A stretch of DNA of 64,000 bases from Owenia fusiformis (GCA_903813345.2 CAIIXF020000002.1:14034150-14098149); one strand, 5' to 3'; shown: positions 46,051-58,249, counted from the stretch's first letter. The notes: generated from the sequence alone by a model not told the origin. Translations and numbers: made by a program.

Positions 46051-46936
46051 TAGTGATTTTTTGATATTTTTGTGAATTCAAATTGAATGGCCTATCATTA
46101 TTTATTCCGATTCAAACATAAAAATTAGTAAAAGCCGTGTCTGTGGAACGGGCATGAAGGAAGAATACGCATGCTGTCAAGATTCTGAAGTCGGCCGGAA
46201 AAATTTTAGAATTTGGGCTGTTCTATTTTACTCCCCGTTTTAGATTTTATACGGTGTATGCAAATATCGGGTGTTGATAAAATAGTTACGGAGGGAGTAA
46301 AAAAGAACAGCTATCCCCGGACAGAGCCCCAGATGTGCAGCTGAGATGTGACGTCACTCAAAACAATAGTACAATAACGTCATTTCTAAGGGCGATATAG
46401 TGAAATATTGGACCGACAAGAAAATCTTACGCATTGAACGATATCTAATTTCCCGGGGAAATTGCCGCGCCGGTCCAGAATATATTCTAGACCGGTCCAT
46501 ATGGACCACCACTATGACGTCACACATTTCTCAGGTCGATATAGTAAAATAAACGCCTTCTAAACTAGCACTAAAACCCCTAGAACTGGCCCGGCAAGGT
46601 GGTAATAATGCAAATTGCAGATTGAATAGAGCATGGTCGTGCATCTATGGAGAATTCAAACATGACCGTGCTCTATTCGAATTTCTCAACCAATCAGAAT
46701 GCAGCATAGCCAATATAGAACGTTCTCTAATTCTCCATAGATGCACGACCATGCTCTATTCAATCTGCAATTTGCATTGTTTTGAGTGACGTCACATCTC
46801 AGCTGCACATCTGGGGCTCTGTCCGGGGATTGCATGCGTATTCTTCCTTCATGCCCGTTCCACAGACACGGCTTTTACTAATTTTTATGTTTGAATCGGA
46901 ATAAATAATGATAGGCCATTCAATATGGTGAAATTC

Positions 46937-47763
46937 AGCTGTGCCGGAACCGGTTCGGACGGTTCGGAATCGGAACCGGAACTTGGTCTCACGGAATCGG
47001 AACTTTCGGAACCCCTTTTGGTTCACAAATGAAAATAATTATGTATGAGTGAGTTCGACGGCGATCATGACGATATCGTCGTCCAAGTTTGTCAGGTTAA
47101 CACTTACCTTTCCTGTCAAGCAAGTTTGAATGTTTTTACGAAAGAAATAGACTCTAAAATCTGTAAAAAGAGAGAAAATTCGATCTTTTTTCTACTTGTT
47201 TTCACTTCCGGCTGCTCTGACCATAATGCGCATGCGTAATTGAAAAAGTTTTGAAACGAAATCAACGAAATTGAAAAACTGTGAAACCCAAGGAGGATTG
47301 GGTCCCAGAATGCAACATCGATGCTCTCTCGATGTTCTTGATGTCTTGATTACAAAATTTGAAATTGTAAGAGTTAAAATGTAATTAATTAACGCTGTTA
47401 GATTGTAAGACGTCATGGAAAAGTAAATTTATTCATTTATCTATGAGTATTTTCGCCCCGTCGATTCCTACTTCCAATGAAATCCGAAGGTCAAAGTTCG
47501 TAAAACAAAACTTGATTTCTGTTGATTTCTCCGCTATTTATTTTGTTTATGCGAGTAATACACATGCAAATTGGATGTAGTTTGAAGGAAAACATCACTG
47601 GAGGAACAATGGTCACGGATATTAACGATTCAAAGCAAGTACTAAGGTAAGGGTCCGATATTGTTCCGAAACCCTTCGGAACATGATATTAAAATTCCGA
47701 ATTCCGGTATTTTAACAAAAGTCCGCGGTTCGGACCGATTCCGGTCGAATGGCACGGCCCTAC
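46937..47763. mobile_element. hAT-like non-autonomous element (about 0.83 kb)
   Basis: The left side reads CAGCTGTGCCGGAACCGGTT with repeated ggttcgga/cggaac blocks. The right side, reversed, reads TAGGGCCGTGCCATTCGACC followed by GGAATCGGTCCGAACCG. CAGRGC-type ends followed by GTGCC are common in hAT elements. No transposase is seen. The small frame 47,045-47,239 is not recognised. Confidence 0.5.
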
Positions 47764-47765
47764 TC

Positions 47766-48075
47766 GTTGGACAGAATGTTAGTACAAATGCACTCACCTT
47801 CGGTTCGTGCTTTGTACAACATTCTGTCCAACTCGTGCTGAATTTCACCATATTGAATGGCCTATCATTATTTATTCCTTAATTAGAGAACGTTCTGTAT
47901 TGGCTATGCTGCATTCTGATTGGTTGAGAAATTCGAATAGAGCACGGTCATGTTTGAATTAAGGAATAAATAATGATAGGCCATTCAATATGGTGAAATT
48001 CAGCACGAGTTGGACAGAATGTTGTACAAAGCACGAACCGAAGGTGAGTGCATTTGTACTAACATTCTGTCCAAC
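47766..48075. repeat. Perfect 119-bp inverted repeat with 72-bp spacer
   Basis: Bases 47,766-47,884 and 47,957-48,075 appear to be exact reverse complements. Each arm contains a ~67-bp insert with its own inverted ends (GTTGGACAGAATGTT and AACATTCTGTCCAAC), so a tiny MITE was copied along with the arm. The spacer carries the third module of the surrounding region. Exact arms imply recent formation or gene conversion. Confidence 0.88.
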
Positions 48076-48644
48076 GACTGCTGAATTTCACCATATTGAA
48101 TGGCCTATCATTATTTATTCCGATTCAAACATAAAAATTAGTAAAAGCCGTGTCTGTGGAACGGGCATGAAGGAAGAATACGCATGCTGTCAAGATTCTG
48201 AAGTCGGCCTGAAAAATTTTAGAATTTGTTTGGGCTGTTCTATTTTACTCCCCGTTTTAGATTTTATACGGTGTATGCAAACATGGGGTGTTGATAAAAT
48301 AAAAATAAATAGGGAGTAAAAAAGAACAGCTATCCCCGGACAGAGCCCCAGATGTGCAGCTGAGATGTGACGTCACTCAAAACAATGCAAATTGCAGATT
48401 GAATAGAGCATGGTCGTGCATCTATGGAGAATTAGAGAACGTTCTATATTGGCTATGCTGCATTCTGATTGGTTGAGAAATTCGAATAGAGCACGGTCAT
48501 GTTTGAATATATTCTCACGAGAGTATAAAATGCACGATATACATTTCTAAGAAATAATAACATAACCTATATGTGACGTCATTTTGAATTAGGAAAGAAT
48601 AGAATGAAGTTGTATGACGTCATTTCATTACCATGGACAACGTT

Positions 48645-49064
48645 AGTCCATTTAAAAACTTGTGGTTTTGTTCTAAATAACGCCATAGTTGGCTTCTAGG
48701 GTACCTAGTATGCCACTATTGGGTATCAAAATAAGGAGGAGGAGTTCAACTTTCATTTGAATTACGAAAATAGCGATGTAGGTCAAAAATAGTTCCGACG
48801 TGAGCATGTTTACTACGCGTTTGCCCGTAATGTCAGAATTGAGGAAATGGTAGCAAACGCGAGTTACAATAAATGGACGCTGATATCAAAAAGTAACCTG
48901 ACTCCCTATAATTTGATGTAGATCAATCGAACCCCTATATGAACAGGTACATTTTGATATATAACACTATGGGGGGTAAGCGTTTTATAGTTGATCAGGA
49001 ACGCCATATGTGCAAGGTATTGCTCAGAATTTTCGAATTTGGTGTTGAATTACGGTACTCATAC
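48645..49064 (+). repeat. ~425-bp dispersed repeat, copy 1
   Basis: Starts AGTCCATTTAAAAACTTG and ends GGTACTCATAC. Copies lie at 49,878-50,309 (same orientation) and 62,611-63,032 (inverted). No terminal inverted repeat and no TG/CA ends are visible, so I cannot name its class. Frames such as 49,906-50,124 and 62,787-63,005 are shared by the copies but have no known domain. Confidence 0.85.
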
Positions 49065-49877
49065 ATGTACCTTAATATGAGGCCGAAAATTGTCTGCTAG
49101 TATGCTAGAGACCAATATTCTAGCAGAATTTGAGAACAGAATCGATTTTTTCGTTCTGCGTAGGGCAAACAATGATTTAAAATCACTTTCAACCCTTCTA
49201 TGCGTATAAGAATGGTCATAAGAGGCCCGTGGAGGGTCATAAATGAAAGAAAGCCCTCTGAAATTCCGTCAAAATTGCAGGTTATTTCTTCATTTTTGCT
49301 AAAATTACATGATTTTGAGGGCCCACATCTCGTTGAAATTGCTACAATGTAGTGATTTTTCATGTTTACAGGCTAGATACACGTGTCAGGTCAACAGAAA
49401 CAGTAAGCATGTGTGATTTTTAAATTGCTACATTGTAGCAATATTAATTGTACAGCTGTGGGGGAAACTGCTATTTACTTAGATTTGGGCGAAAATGGCC
49501 AAATTTCAGTCAAAACCCTCGGGACATAGGTCCTTTGTCGAAGATTTAATCAATGATGCAATTCTTAATAGAATGTGTGCCATATAGGGAATGAAAGGTG
49601 TTTGTCAGACGTATCATTTTCTTCAATAAACTCAGAGAAAGTCAGGTTAGATTTGTGACGTCACAGTGGCAAAGTTAGACTAGCATATTTAGACGTATTT
49701 GGGGTAGGGCAAATTAACCCTTTCTAGCCTAAATGGATACATTTTTCACGTATTCAGCCAGTTCCGACGTTTTTATGCATTTTTAACTAAAAATAATATT
49801 TAAAAGTTGCAGAGACAAAATTAGTGTGATGTCAGAAAACCTTAAGGTATGAGGTTCCATATCCATCCGCCCTATAT
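49065..49877. other. Spacer between two direct repeat copies, nothing recognised
   Basis: About 0.8 kb with one unrecognised minus-strand frame (49,097-49,363). A short inverted pair (attgctacaatgtag / ctacattgtagcaat, near 49,338 and 49,427) is present. No retroviral or transposase motif supports reading the flanks as LTRs. Confidence 0.4.
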
Positions 49878-50309
49878 AGTCCATTTAAAAACTTGCGGTT
49901 TTGTTCTAAATAACGCCATAGTTGGCTTCTAGGGTACCTAGTATGCCACTATTGGGTATCAAAATAAAGAGGAGGAGTTCAACTTTCATTTGAATTACGA
50001 AAATAGCGATGTATGTCAAAAAAAGTTCCGACGTGAGCATGTTTACTACGCGTTTGCCCGTAATGTCAGAATTGAGGAAATGGTAGTAAACGCGAGTTAC
50101 AATAAATGGACGCTGATATCTCAAAAAGTAACCTGACTCCCTATAATTTGATGTAGATCAATCGAACCCCTATATGAACAGGTACATTTTGATATACATG
50201 TGTAACACTATGGGGGGGGGGGTAAGCGTTTTATAGTTGATCAGGAACGCCATATGTGCAAGGTATTGTTCGGAATTTTCGAATTTGGTGTTGGATTACG
50301 GTACTCATA
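49878..50309 (+). repeat. ~425-bp dispersed repeat, copy 2
   Basis: Same sequence as copy 1 with few changes. A family B MITE has inserted at the TA of its final catac (50,308-50,309). Confidence 0.85.
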
Positions 50310-51171
50310 CACTCCCCTCAATAAGTTTGGCAACCTTTTTCCCCATTGAACTACGTGTTAAAGCCTCTTTACGTTTGTTTTTTTATTTACTTAAACGGCG
50401 ATGAAATAACTTATAATATTGATGGAAACGTAACGTGACTTTATTTCCAATACTTCCAAATTTTCTCAATTTTTTTCCTCAATTACAATAGGTCGAAAAT
50501 TGATGATAAATTTGATGAATTTTTGAAAATCCTCATTCCCATGTAATCCAATGGGAAATGGAGGGTTCGGGGCAAATCAGAAATCAGGATATCTTTTCAG
50601 TAAAAGGTTCAGCAAAAAATATTTTTATATAGAAAATTGAATTGTCTAACTTTTTTTAACACTATATAAGTGTTTAGTTTATTTGATGAATATTAAAGTT
50701 ACAGCGCTTCAAAGTCATGATTGAAAATAATTTTTCGCCTCCTGTGTTATTTCAATGGGAGAGGTTTTTTGAAAAACAATTTTGACTTTAAAGCCCTATA
50801 ACTTTGTTGAACCTGAAGAAACATATCAATTTTTTGTTAAATAAAGTTAGCAAATTCAATTGCCTACCTAACTCGTATTTTTTGCAAGGACCCGGATGGA
50901 TGGATATTCTGTCATATGACTTGCGGCAAACCTACCATTTCCCATTGGTTAACATGGGAATGTAGATTTTCAAAAATTCATCATCAATTTTCGACCTATT
51001 GTAATTGAGGAAAAAAATTGAGAAAATTTTGAGGTATTGGAATTAAAGTCAAATTACGTTTCCATCAATAGTATAAGTATTTAAATCGCAGGTTAAGTAA
51101 ATAAAAATTCAAAGGTAAAGAGGCTTTAACACGTAGTTCAATGGGGGAAAAAAGGTTGCCAAACTTATGGA
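50310..51171. mobile_element. Family B MITE, right end clipped
   Basis: It starts CACTCCCCTCAATAAGTTTG after TA and is closely similar to 28,959-29,834 throughout, with long inverted repeats. It stops at acttatgga, about nine bases short of the terminal repeat, and joins a tRNA-like half unit exactly as at 6,717. Confidence 0.88.
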
Positions 51172-54100
51172 CATTCGATTCCTGAACAATGCAATATTTT
51201 TTAAATTCCAAAACTGTCAAAATATGAATTTCAATATTCATGAATCATAATTTAGTTTGACCTGAAGGCACTGATGGTTCAGTTGTAGTGTGATCGCCTT
51301 TCATGCAGCTGGCTATGATTCGATTCCTGGCCAGTGCAATACTGTTTTTGAATTCAGCAACTTCCGTCAGATGAATTACAATATTCATGAATCATAAATT
51401 AGTTTAACCTTAGGCACTGGTGGTTCAGTGGTAGTATGCTCGCCTGTCATGCAGCTGGCTATGATTCGATTCCTGGCCAGTGCAATACTTTTTTTGAATT
51501 TAGCAACTTCCATAAGATGAATTTCAATATTCATGAATCATAATTTAGTTTGACATTAAGGCACTGCTGGTAGTATGATCGCCTGTCATGCAGCTGGCTA
51601 TGATTCGATTCCTGGCAAGTGCGATGTTTTTTTAAATTCAGGAACTACCATAAGATGAATAAGAATATTTATAAATCATAAATTAGTTTGACCCGAAAAC
51701 ACTGATGGTTCAGTGGTAGTATGCTCGCCTGTCATGCAGCTGGCTATCATTCGATTCCTGGCCAGTGCAATATCTTTTAAATGTAAAAACTGACATTAGA
51801 TGAATTACAATATTCATGTGTCATAATTTAGTTTGACCTGAAGGCACTGGTGGCTCAGTGGTAGTATGCTCGCCTGTCGTGCAGCTGGTTATGATTCGAT
51901 TGCTCGCCAGGGCAATATTTTAAATTCAAAAACTGCAAAAGATGAATTTCAATATTCATGAATCATAATTTAGTTTGACCTGAAGGCACTGGTGGTTCAG
52001 TGGTAGTTTCATCTCCTGACATGCAACTGGCTTATGATTCGATTCCTGGCCAGTGCAATGTTTTCTTTTAAATTTAAGAACTACCATGAGATGAATTACA
52101 TACTCATGAATCATAATTTACTTTTACCTAAATGCACTGATGGTTCAGTGGTAGTATGTTTGCCTGTCATGCAGCTGACTATGATTCGATTCCTGGCCAG
52201 TGCAATGTTTTCTTATAAATTTAAGAACTACCATGAGATGAATTACATACTCATGAATCATAATTTACTTTTACCTAAATGCACTGATGGTTCAGTGGTA
52301 GTATGTTTGCCTGTCATGCAGCTGACTATGATTCGATTCCTGGCCAGTGTAATGTTTCTTTTAAATTTTAAAACTGATATGAGATGAATTACAATATTCA
52401 TGAATCATAATTTAATTTAAGCTGAAGGCACTGATGGTTCAGTGGTAGTATCCTCGACTCTCATGCTGTTGGCTTATGATTCGATTCTTGGCCAGTGCTA
52501 TGTTTTTTAAATTTAAAACTGACATAAGATGAATTAAATATTCATGAATCATAATTTAGTTTAACCTGAAGGCACTGCTGGTACAGTGGTAGTATGCTCG
52601 CCTGTCATGCAGCTGGCTATGATTCGATTCCTGAACAGTGCAATATTTTTTAAATTCCAAAACTGTCAAAAGATGAATTTCAATATTCATGAATCCTAAT
52701 TTAGTTTGACCTGAAGGCACTGGTGGTTCAGTGGTAGTATGATCGCCTTTCATGCAGCTGGCTATGATTCGATTCCTGGCCACTGCAATGTGTTGTTTTT
52801 TTAAATTTAAGAAGTACCACAAGATGAATTACAATATTCATGAATCATAATTTAGTGTTAACCAGAAGGCACTGATGGTTCATTGGTAGAATGTGCGCCT
52901 GTCATGCAGCTGATTATGATTCGATTCCTGGCCAGTGCAATGTTTTTTTTAATTTAAAAACTGACATAAGATGAATTAGAATATTCATGAATCATATTTT
53001 AGTTTTACCTGAAGGCACTGGTGGTTCAGTGGTTCTATGCTCGCCTGTCATGCAGTGGTATGACAGGCTACTGTGATTCGATTCCAGGGCAGTACTATGT
53101 TTTTTTGAATTTAAAAACGATATAAGATGAATTACAATATTCTTGAATCATAATTTAGTTTAACTGGAAGGCACTGATGGTTCAGTGGTAGTATGCTCGC
53201 CTGTCATGCAGCTGACTATGATTCGATTCCTGGCAAGTGTAATGTTTTTTTTTTGAATTTTAAAACTGATATGAGATGAATTACAATATTCATGAATCAT
53301 AATTTGATTTAACCTGAAGGCACTGATGGTTCAGTAGTAGTGTTATCGCCTGTCATGCAGCTGGCTATCATTCGATTCCTGGCCAGTGCAATGTTGCTTT
53401 TTTAATTAAAAACGGACATAAGATGAATTACAATATTCAGGAATCATAATTTAGTGTTAACCAGAATGCACTGGTGGTTCATCGGTAGAATGCGCGCCTG
53501 TCATGCAGTTGGCTATGATTCGATTCCCGGCCAGTGCAATGTTTCTTTTTAAATTTAAGAACTACCATAAGATGAATTAGAATATTCATGAATCATAATT
53601 TAGTTTAACTGGAAGGCACTGATGGTTCAGTGGTAGTATGCTCGCCTGTCATGCAGCTGGCTATGATTCGATTCCTGGCCAGTGCTATGCTTTTTTTTTT
53701 AAATTTAAGAACTACCATAAGATGAATTAGAATATTCATGAATCATAATTTAGTTTAACTGGGAGGCATTGATGGTTCAGTGGTAGTATGCTCGCCTGTC
53801 ATGCAGCTGGCTATCATTCGATTCCTGGCCAGTGCAATGTTGCTTTTTTAATTAAAAAACGGACATAAGATGAATTACAATATTCAGGAATGATAATTTA
53901 GTGTTAACCAGAATGCACTGGTGGTTCATCGGTAGAATGCGCGCCTGTCATGCAGCTGGTTATGATTCGATTCCCGGCCAGTGCAATGTTTCTTTTTAAA
54001 TTTAAGAACTACCATACGATGAATTAGAATATTCATGAATCATAATTTAGTTTAACTGGAAGGCACTGATGGTTCAGTGGTAGTATGCTCGCCTGTCATG

Positions 54101-54195
54101 TAGCTGGCTATGATTCGATTCCTGGACAGAGCAATGTTTTATTAAAATTTAAAACTGACTTAAGATGAATTACAATATTTATGAATTAAAATTTA
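51172..54195 (+). repeat. tRNA-Gly-like tandem array, block F (about 20 units)
   Basis: Unit starts include 51,268 and 51,414, and the period is about 147 bp. The part up to 53,160 is the duplicate of block B, with one extra unit gained at about 52,063-52,350 where two neighbours are almost identical. From 53,160 onward it matches units of block C (about 14,030-14,650). The 117-codon frame at 52,034-52,387 spans three repeats and is not a gene. Confidence 0.95.
53468..53538 (+). tRNA. Representative GAAT-type tRNA-Gly-like unit
   Basis: It has a perfect acceptor pairing GCACTGG/CCAGTGC, a D arm GTTC..GAAT, the B box GATTCGATTCC and the 3' arm CCCGG. The A box is weaker (TGGTTCATCGG). The anticodon position reads GTC again. 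The T stem cannot form because its 5' side is TATGA. Confidence 0.65.
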
Positions 54196-55087
54196 GTTTA
54201 AAGATTCTAGCAATCTTTATCCAATCAGCGTTTGCGAGTGTGTCGGCTCACGTATAAAAGGCAAATCCAACTCAAATCCATGCAGGGATGTATGAGGTAC
54301 TCGAATATGAAAGAGCTCGTGAAATCTGAATTTATATGCACATGGTCAATGTTTACACATGTTTGGAGTTATTGAAGAAAATGTGATATGGGTGTGGTTC
54401 CGGATTTGAAGTCATTGCTGGAAAATATGATTTTAATACGTGAAATTATATCTATAAATACAGCACTAAAAATAACAGTACACTATATACATGTATGATT
54501 GTGTCCAGAAATGTTTGAAACCCTTACGGAAAATTCTGTCTACATTTTGTCACCATTGCTCTTTCTTCCCGCATTCTAGTACTGTTTGAATGAATATATT
54601 AATTAATGTATTTCTAACTAAAATATATCACTTTTTTATAAACCAAAAACATTTAGATCATAAAAAATTATTCAATACTTGAGTGAGCACGATATGCAAG
54701 GGTTACTAAGTTGACACAGTAAATGACCACTGATATTGTGTTAGTCCATGCACACAGCGTATTCTGCTAAGGCCATAAGAAGTAGATCCTCTGTTTTGCG
54801 TCCCCTTGCTTGCACGATTTTGAGTAAATCAGAAAAAACACATCCAAATAGCAATCACAAGGGTCTGAAAGTACCATCGCATTTCAGAATCAGATGAAAT
54901 GGCGGATAATTTGATGTGCGTCAAAATTGACAGTGTTATAATTATTTGACATACATTGTGTTTTTTCTTATTTTTTACCCTTGAATAATAGCTATATTTT
55001 TATATATTGTATAATATGTATAGATATGTGTTTGTAATCACTGCAAATTGGGATGTCATCCTTTTTTATGCCCCTAAAATGTATATA
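54196..55087. other. Intergenic; promoter-like CCAAT/TATA spacing; start of a larger inverted repeat
   Basis: CCAATCAGCG near 54,216 is followed ~35 bp later by CACGTATAAAAGG near 54,250, an arrangement seen in polymerase II promoters, but no gene follows. From ~54,767 the sequence aggccataagaagtagatcc ... tttgcgtccccttgcttgca is mirrored near 56,690-56,750, beyond the mariner-like element. Confidence 0.35.
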
Positions 55088-56633
55088 CAGGGTGGGCCAA
55101 AAAAAACCACCCCCCTAGCCAATATTTCTGATAAATATTCAATTTTTAACATGCACACCAAGAATGATATATCATTTTAAAGATAATTTAATTTGCAACA
55201 AAATGATATATAATAGAACAATTTTCAACAACTCTGGCTCGAGATATAACCATTTATGTGACATGGGGGTCAAAAAACACCTTTTCAATTTTCGTCGATT
55301 TTGCGAACAATTGCCTATTTCTACCAAATTTTAGTAAATTACAACATTGTCATGAGTCTTTCATAATTGGATATTATATATTATTTTCATTCAACTTTTG
55401 AACCACACATGCTCAATATACATGTGTATGCTTAAAAAACTAATTCATTTCTTCTTCAGTCTGTCAAAATATGGCTCAATAGACTCACCCCCGGACCCAA
55501 CTTCTGATTTGATTTCTCGCTTAAATCGCGAAAGCCATTGGTATAATTGATGGACCTCTGCAGAAGTACCATCCAACACCTAATTATTCATTCTATCAGT
55601 ATGTCTACACCCCTGATGGGCTAGGGATCTCCATAGACAAACTGTTCTAAATGCCCCAAGTACTATACATGTAATCAAAAGGCTATACTCTATATCAGTA
55701 AGCAAGAATAGTGACATTTGCGATAAAAGGCTACTCAAATCGAGATGACATTTTTTCTGAAAGGTAGGTGGTGTCCACTCGGTGTTTCCCAAAAAGGAAA
55801 GACCATACAGGCCCTGTTTTTTGAACAAGGAGCAAAAATATACTCTGAATGTTAATGACATGAGGTGGTAAAAAAGGACTCCTCAAGAATATAAAAATCA
55901 TGTGAAAGAAATTTCATTTTCTGATAGAACAGTGCTCCATCACACAGGTCCAATGCTACCCTGGAGTTTTTGGAGATTCGAAATATCACCATCTCTAGCC
56001 CAGAAAAATGGCTTACTGGCAGTCCAGTTGCCAATAATGTTGATTCCCATACCTGGAGGCATCTAGAACAGTTGGTATTTAAATATACCCAGCCTATCAG
56101 GGATGTAGAGGAACTAAAAGAAAGAATAACTAGCAGTTGAATGGTACTTCCGCATACATCCATCAATTATGCCATCAACCAATGGCTTCCGCGTCTTAAG
56201 CGAATAATCCAATCAGAGGATGGGTCCGGGGGGTGGGTCTATTGAGCTATTTTTGGACAGACTGAAGAAGAAATGAATTAGTTTTATAAGCATACACATG
56301 TATATTGAGCATGTGTGGTTCAAAAACTGAATGAAAACAATATATAATATCCAATTATGAAAGACTCATGACAATGTCGTAATTTACTAAAATTTGGTAG
56401 AAATAGGCAATTGTTCGCAAAATCGACGAAAATTGAAAAGGTGTTTTTTGACCCCCATGTCACATAAATGGTCATATTTCTATATGGGGTTGTTGAAAAT
56501 GGTGCTATTATATATCATTTTGTTGCTAATTAAATTATCTTTAATATGATATATCATTGCTTGTGTGCATGTTAAAAAATAAATATTTATCAGGAATATT
56601 GGCTAGGGGGGTGGTTTTTTTTGGCCCACCCTG
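55088..56633 (+). mobile_element. 1.55-kb mariner-like element with ~410-bp inverted repeats
   Basis: The ends CAGGGTGGGCCAAAAAAAAC and their mirror image are flanked by TA (55,086-55,087 and 56,634-56,635). The inverted repeats run to about 55,500 and from about 56,220, very long for a mariner. The core of ~700 bp holds a dead transposase fragment. Terminal bases match the MITEs at 1-82 and 21,016-21,445. It is nested in a wider inverted repeat (54,767-54,830 and 56,690-56,750). Confidence 0.88.
55690..56140 (+). pseudogene. Decayed mariner-type transposase, catalytic half
   Basis: Read in one plus-strand frame from 55,781 there is GVSQKGKT then LFFEQGAKI, then after several stop codons NSAPSHRS, then SPEKW, SPVANNVD and finally PIRDVEELKERI before the stop at 56,138-56,140. 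These match, in order, the GxSxxGKT, FFEQGAKI, QDSAPSH, SPDxNPxD and EELKERI landmarks of mariner-family DDE transposases. The second catalytic Asp is Asn here. The final Asp of NNVD is kept, 38 residues after that Asn (37 between), which would fit a DD37D pattern if no indel intervenes. Upstream, RLLKSR in another frame suggests a frameshift. The DNA-binding half is missing. It cannot make active enzyme. The minus-strand frames over it are shadows. Confidence 0.8.
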
Positions 56634-56808
56634 TATTTCTCAGCAAACAAGTTTGTGTTTTTTTCTTGAGTTTGTGTTTGTTTTCCTTGTACCCTTGCAT
56701 GATTTGGATTTTGCCAGGACGCAAAACAAAGAATCTACCTCTTATGGCCTAATATACATTTGTTAACACCCCCACTTTCATAGTGAAGTGACTAATTGGT
56801 TTATGTTT
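56634..56808. repeat. Right arm of the wider inverted repeat
   Basis: The stretch ccttgtacccttgcatgatt ... gacgcaaaacaaag ... ctcttatggcctaa mirrors 54,767-54,830, so the mariner-like element sits inside an older palindromic element. Confidence 0.6.
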
Positions 56809-58138
56809 GATACGACGTCAGATACTGTACATCACGGCGTAACAGTGTGATTGTTCATTTTACCGACAAAATGCAAAGATTTACGCGATAAATATGCGCA
56901 ATGCTCCTCCAAGTAATTGCAAACGTTTTAATATTCGTGGAATCTTCTTAAAAACTTCAAGTTTTGTTCAGATTAATGTGCGCTTCAATACAATTCTATA
57001 TTCAAAAAGGTTGTGTCACGATATACAGAATTAGAATCACCAGAAAGTAGACATTTCAAACCCTACCCGTTTTCTTCTTTGTCGCGCTTTTCGGCCCTGC
57101 GCTCTCGTTGTCGCACCGTCTTTCTAGACTCTTTCACAATGCCCCTTGTCATATTCAACTGATAAACACAGACGGGAAGATATTAAGGATTGTTAAATGC
57201 ATTTTTTGTAATTTATTTTGACTCGAATATTTAGTTTTATTTATTTAAAGCAATGAATAATAAAGGAGAACATATATAATACGCTAACGGCGTAACGTCT
57301 TATTTTGTAAAGGCTTCACTTGGGGTTGCGGTGATAAAACGATGTCTATCTCAATATATACTCGTTCAAATTAAATGAAATTAATTGTATGTAGTAAGGG
57401 GTATATTTAAAAGAACATGCTGAAACATTGGAAAGTTTCGAATGTTATCCCTTAATTAGAAATATTTGAACTCAAAAAATGAAACGTAATTTTGTGAATT
57501 TTTCACATGGCTTCACTTCATATTTCTTTCAATTTATACTTCTTACAGACTGAATTTTAATCGAAATGATATAGTTTTTTGATAAAAATATAGAATATGA
57601 TATGCCTTTCGGGAATCAAAAAAGAATAATTCACCTTTCAAACGATTTAATGTTCAATTGATCAAAATATATATCTTGTTGGTACGAAATTCTGCCTGTC
57701 GACACTTTTTTTTGCATAAATATAAGCGTTAAGTTAGCATTGTTATATTATCACGTCATCACACAGAATCTGTTTGTCTTTTCCAAAATGGTGAATTTAA
57801 ATATTGTGAAAATTTGAGTAAGATCCGTTGGGAAATGAAAAAGTTATCTTCATTTTTCGTTTAAAATTAAAATCACTTTTCTTCAAAATGTTACAGTCGA
57901 CACCCGGTTTTAGCATAGAAAGTCGCATAATACGGCTTGCGTGATTCTCATTTAAAAAGTCCCAAATCAGTTATTTGGAATTCTGATAGGCAAAATATTT
58001 CATGGACATACGTGTTCAACTGATGAAGAAAAATTGTAGAAAAATATGATTTTGCTGTTGAGATATTGCGGTTTTAAAAGTAAGTACGCATTAAAAATGC
58101 AGTAAAATGCCGCGATGTACAGTATCTGACGTCGTATC
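56809..58138. mobile_element. 1.33-kb inverted-repeat element, family unknown
   Basis: GATACGACGTCAGATACTGT followed by ACATCACGGC (56,809-56,838) is mirrored at 58,109-58,138 with one mismatch. GTTT adjoins both ends and may be part of a target duplication. The interior is AT-rich with no frame of note. I do not recognise the ends. Confidence 0.6.
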
Positions 58139-58249
58139 GTTTACGTTTTAATGTGTTTTGGGTTCCTTGTTACAGCAAGGGGGGCCAGTAAAGTAGACTC
58201 ACATGTTTGCATGGCAAATTTTGATCGAATATGTGAGACACTTTAACCT

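Larger units (their letters stand above)
46051..48510. repeat. Nested inverted-repeat region (foldback elements)
   Basis: One module (tgaatggcctatcattattt ... gtctgtggaacgggcatgaa) occurs forward at ~46,083, inverted at ~46,830-46,925 and forward again at ~48,095. A second (gagccccagatgtgcagctg ... gtgacgtcactc) occurs forward at ~46,325, inverted at ~46,785 and forward at ~48,345. A third (ccaatcagaatgcagcatag) occurs forward at ~46,690 and inverted at ~47,905 and ~48,455. This is a family of foldback elements inserted into each other. Several short frames here (46,799-47,026, 47,642-47,851, 47,990-48,319) lie across the folds and are not genes. Confidence 0.85.

Noticed and set aside
46799-48319. 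Short frames with shared peptide pieces
   Set aside because: They lie across inverted repeats, so identical peptides simply reflect duplicated DNA.
48645-50309. LTR retrotransposon with 425-bp direct LTRs
   Set aside because: The interior is only ~0.8 kb with no gag/pol motif, the repeats lack TG/CA ends, and an inverted third copy stands alone at 62,611.
52034-52387. 117-codon plus-strand frame
   Set aside because: It spans three tRNA-like repeat units and repeats the same ~49-residue peptide; it is read through the array and lost in neighbouring units.
54216-54262. Polymerase II promoter (CCAAT plus TATAAAAG)
   Set aside because: Spacing is plausible but no reading frame, splice pattern or conserved gene follows within 800 bp; kept only as a note.
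55580-56166. Minus-strand frames in the mariner-like element
   Set aside because: The plus strand of the same bases carries recognisable transposase landmarks in one frame; the minus frames are chance.
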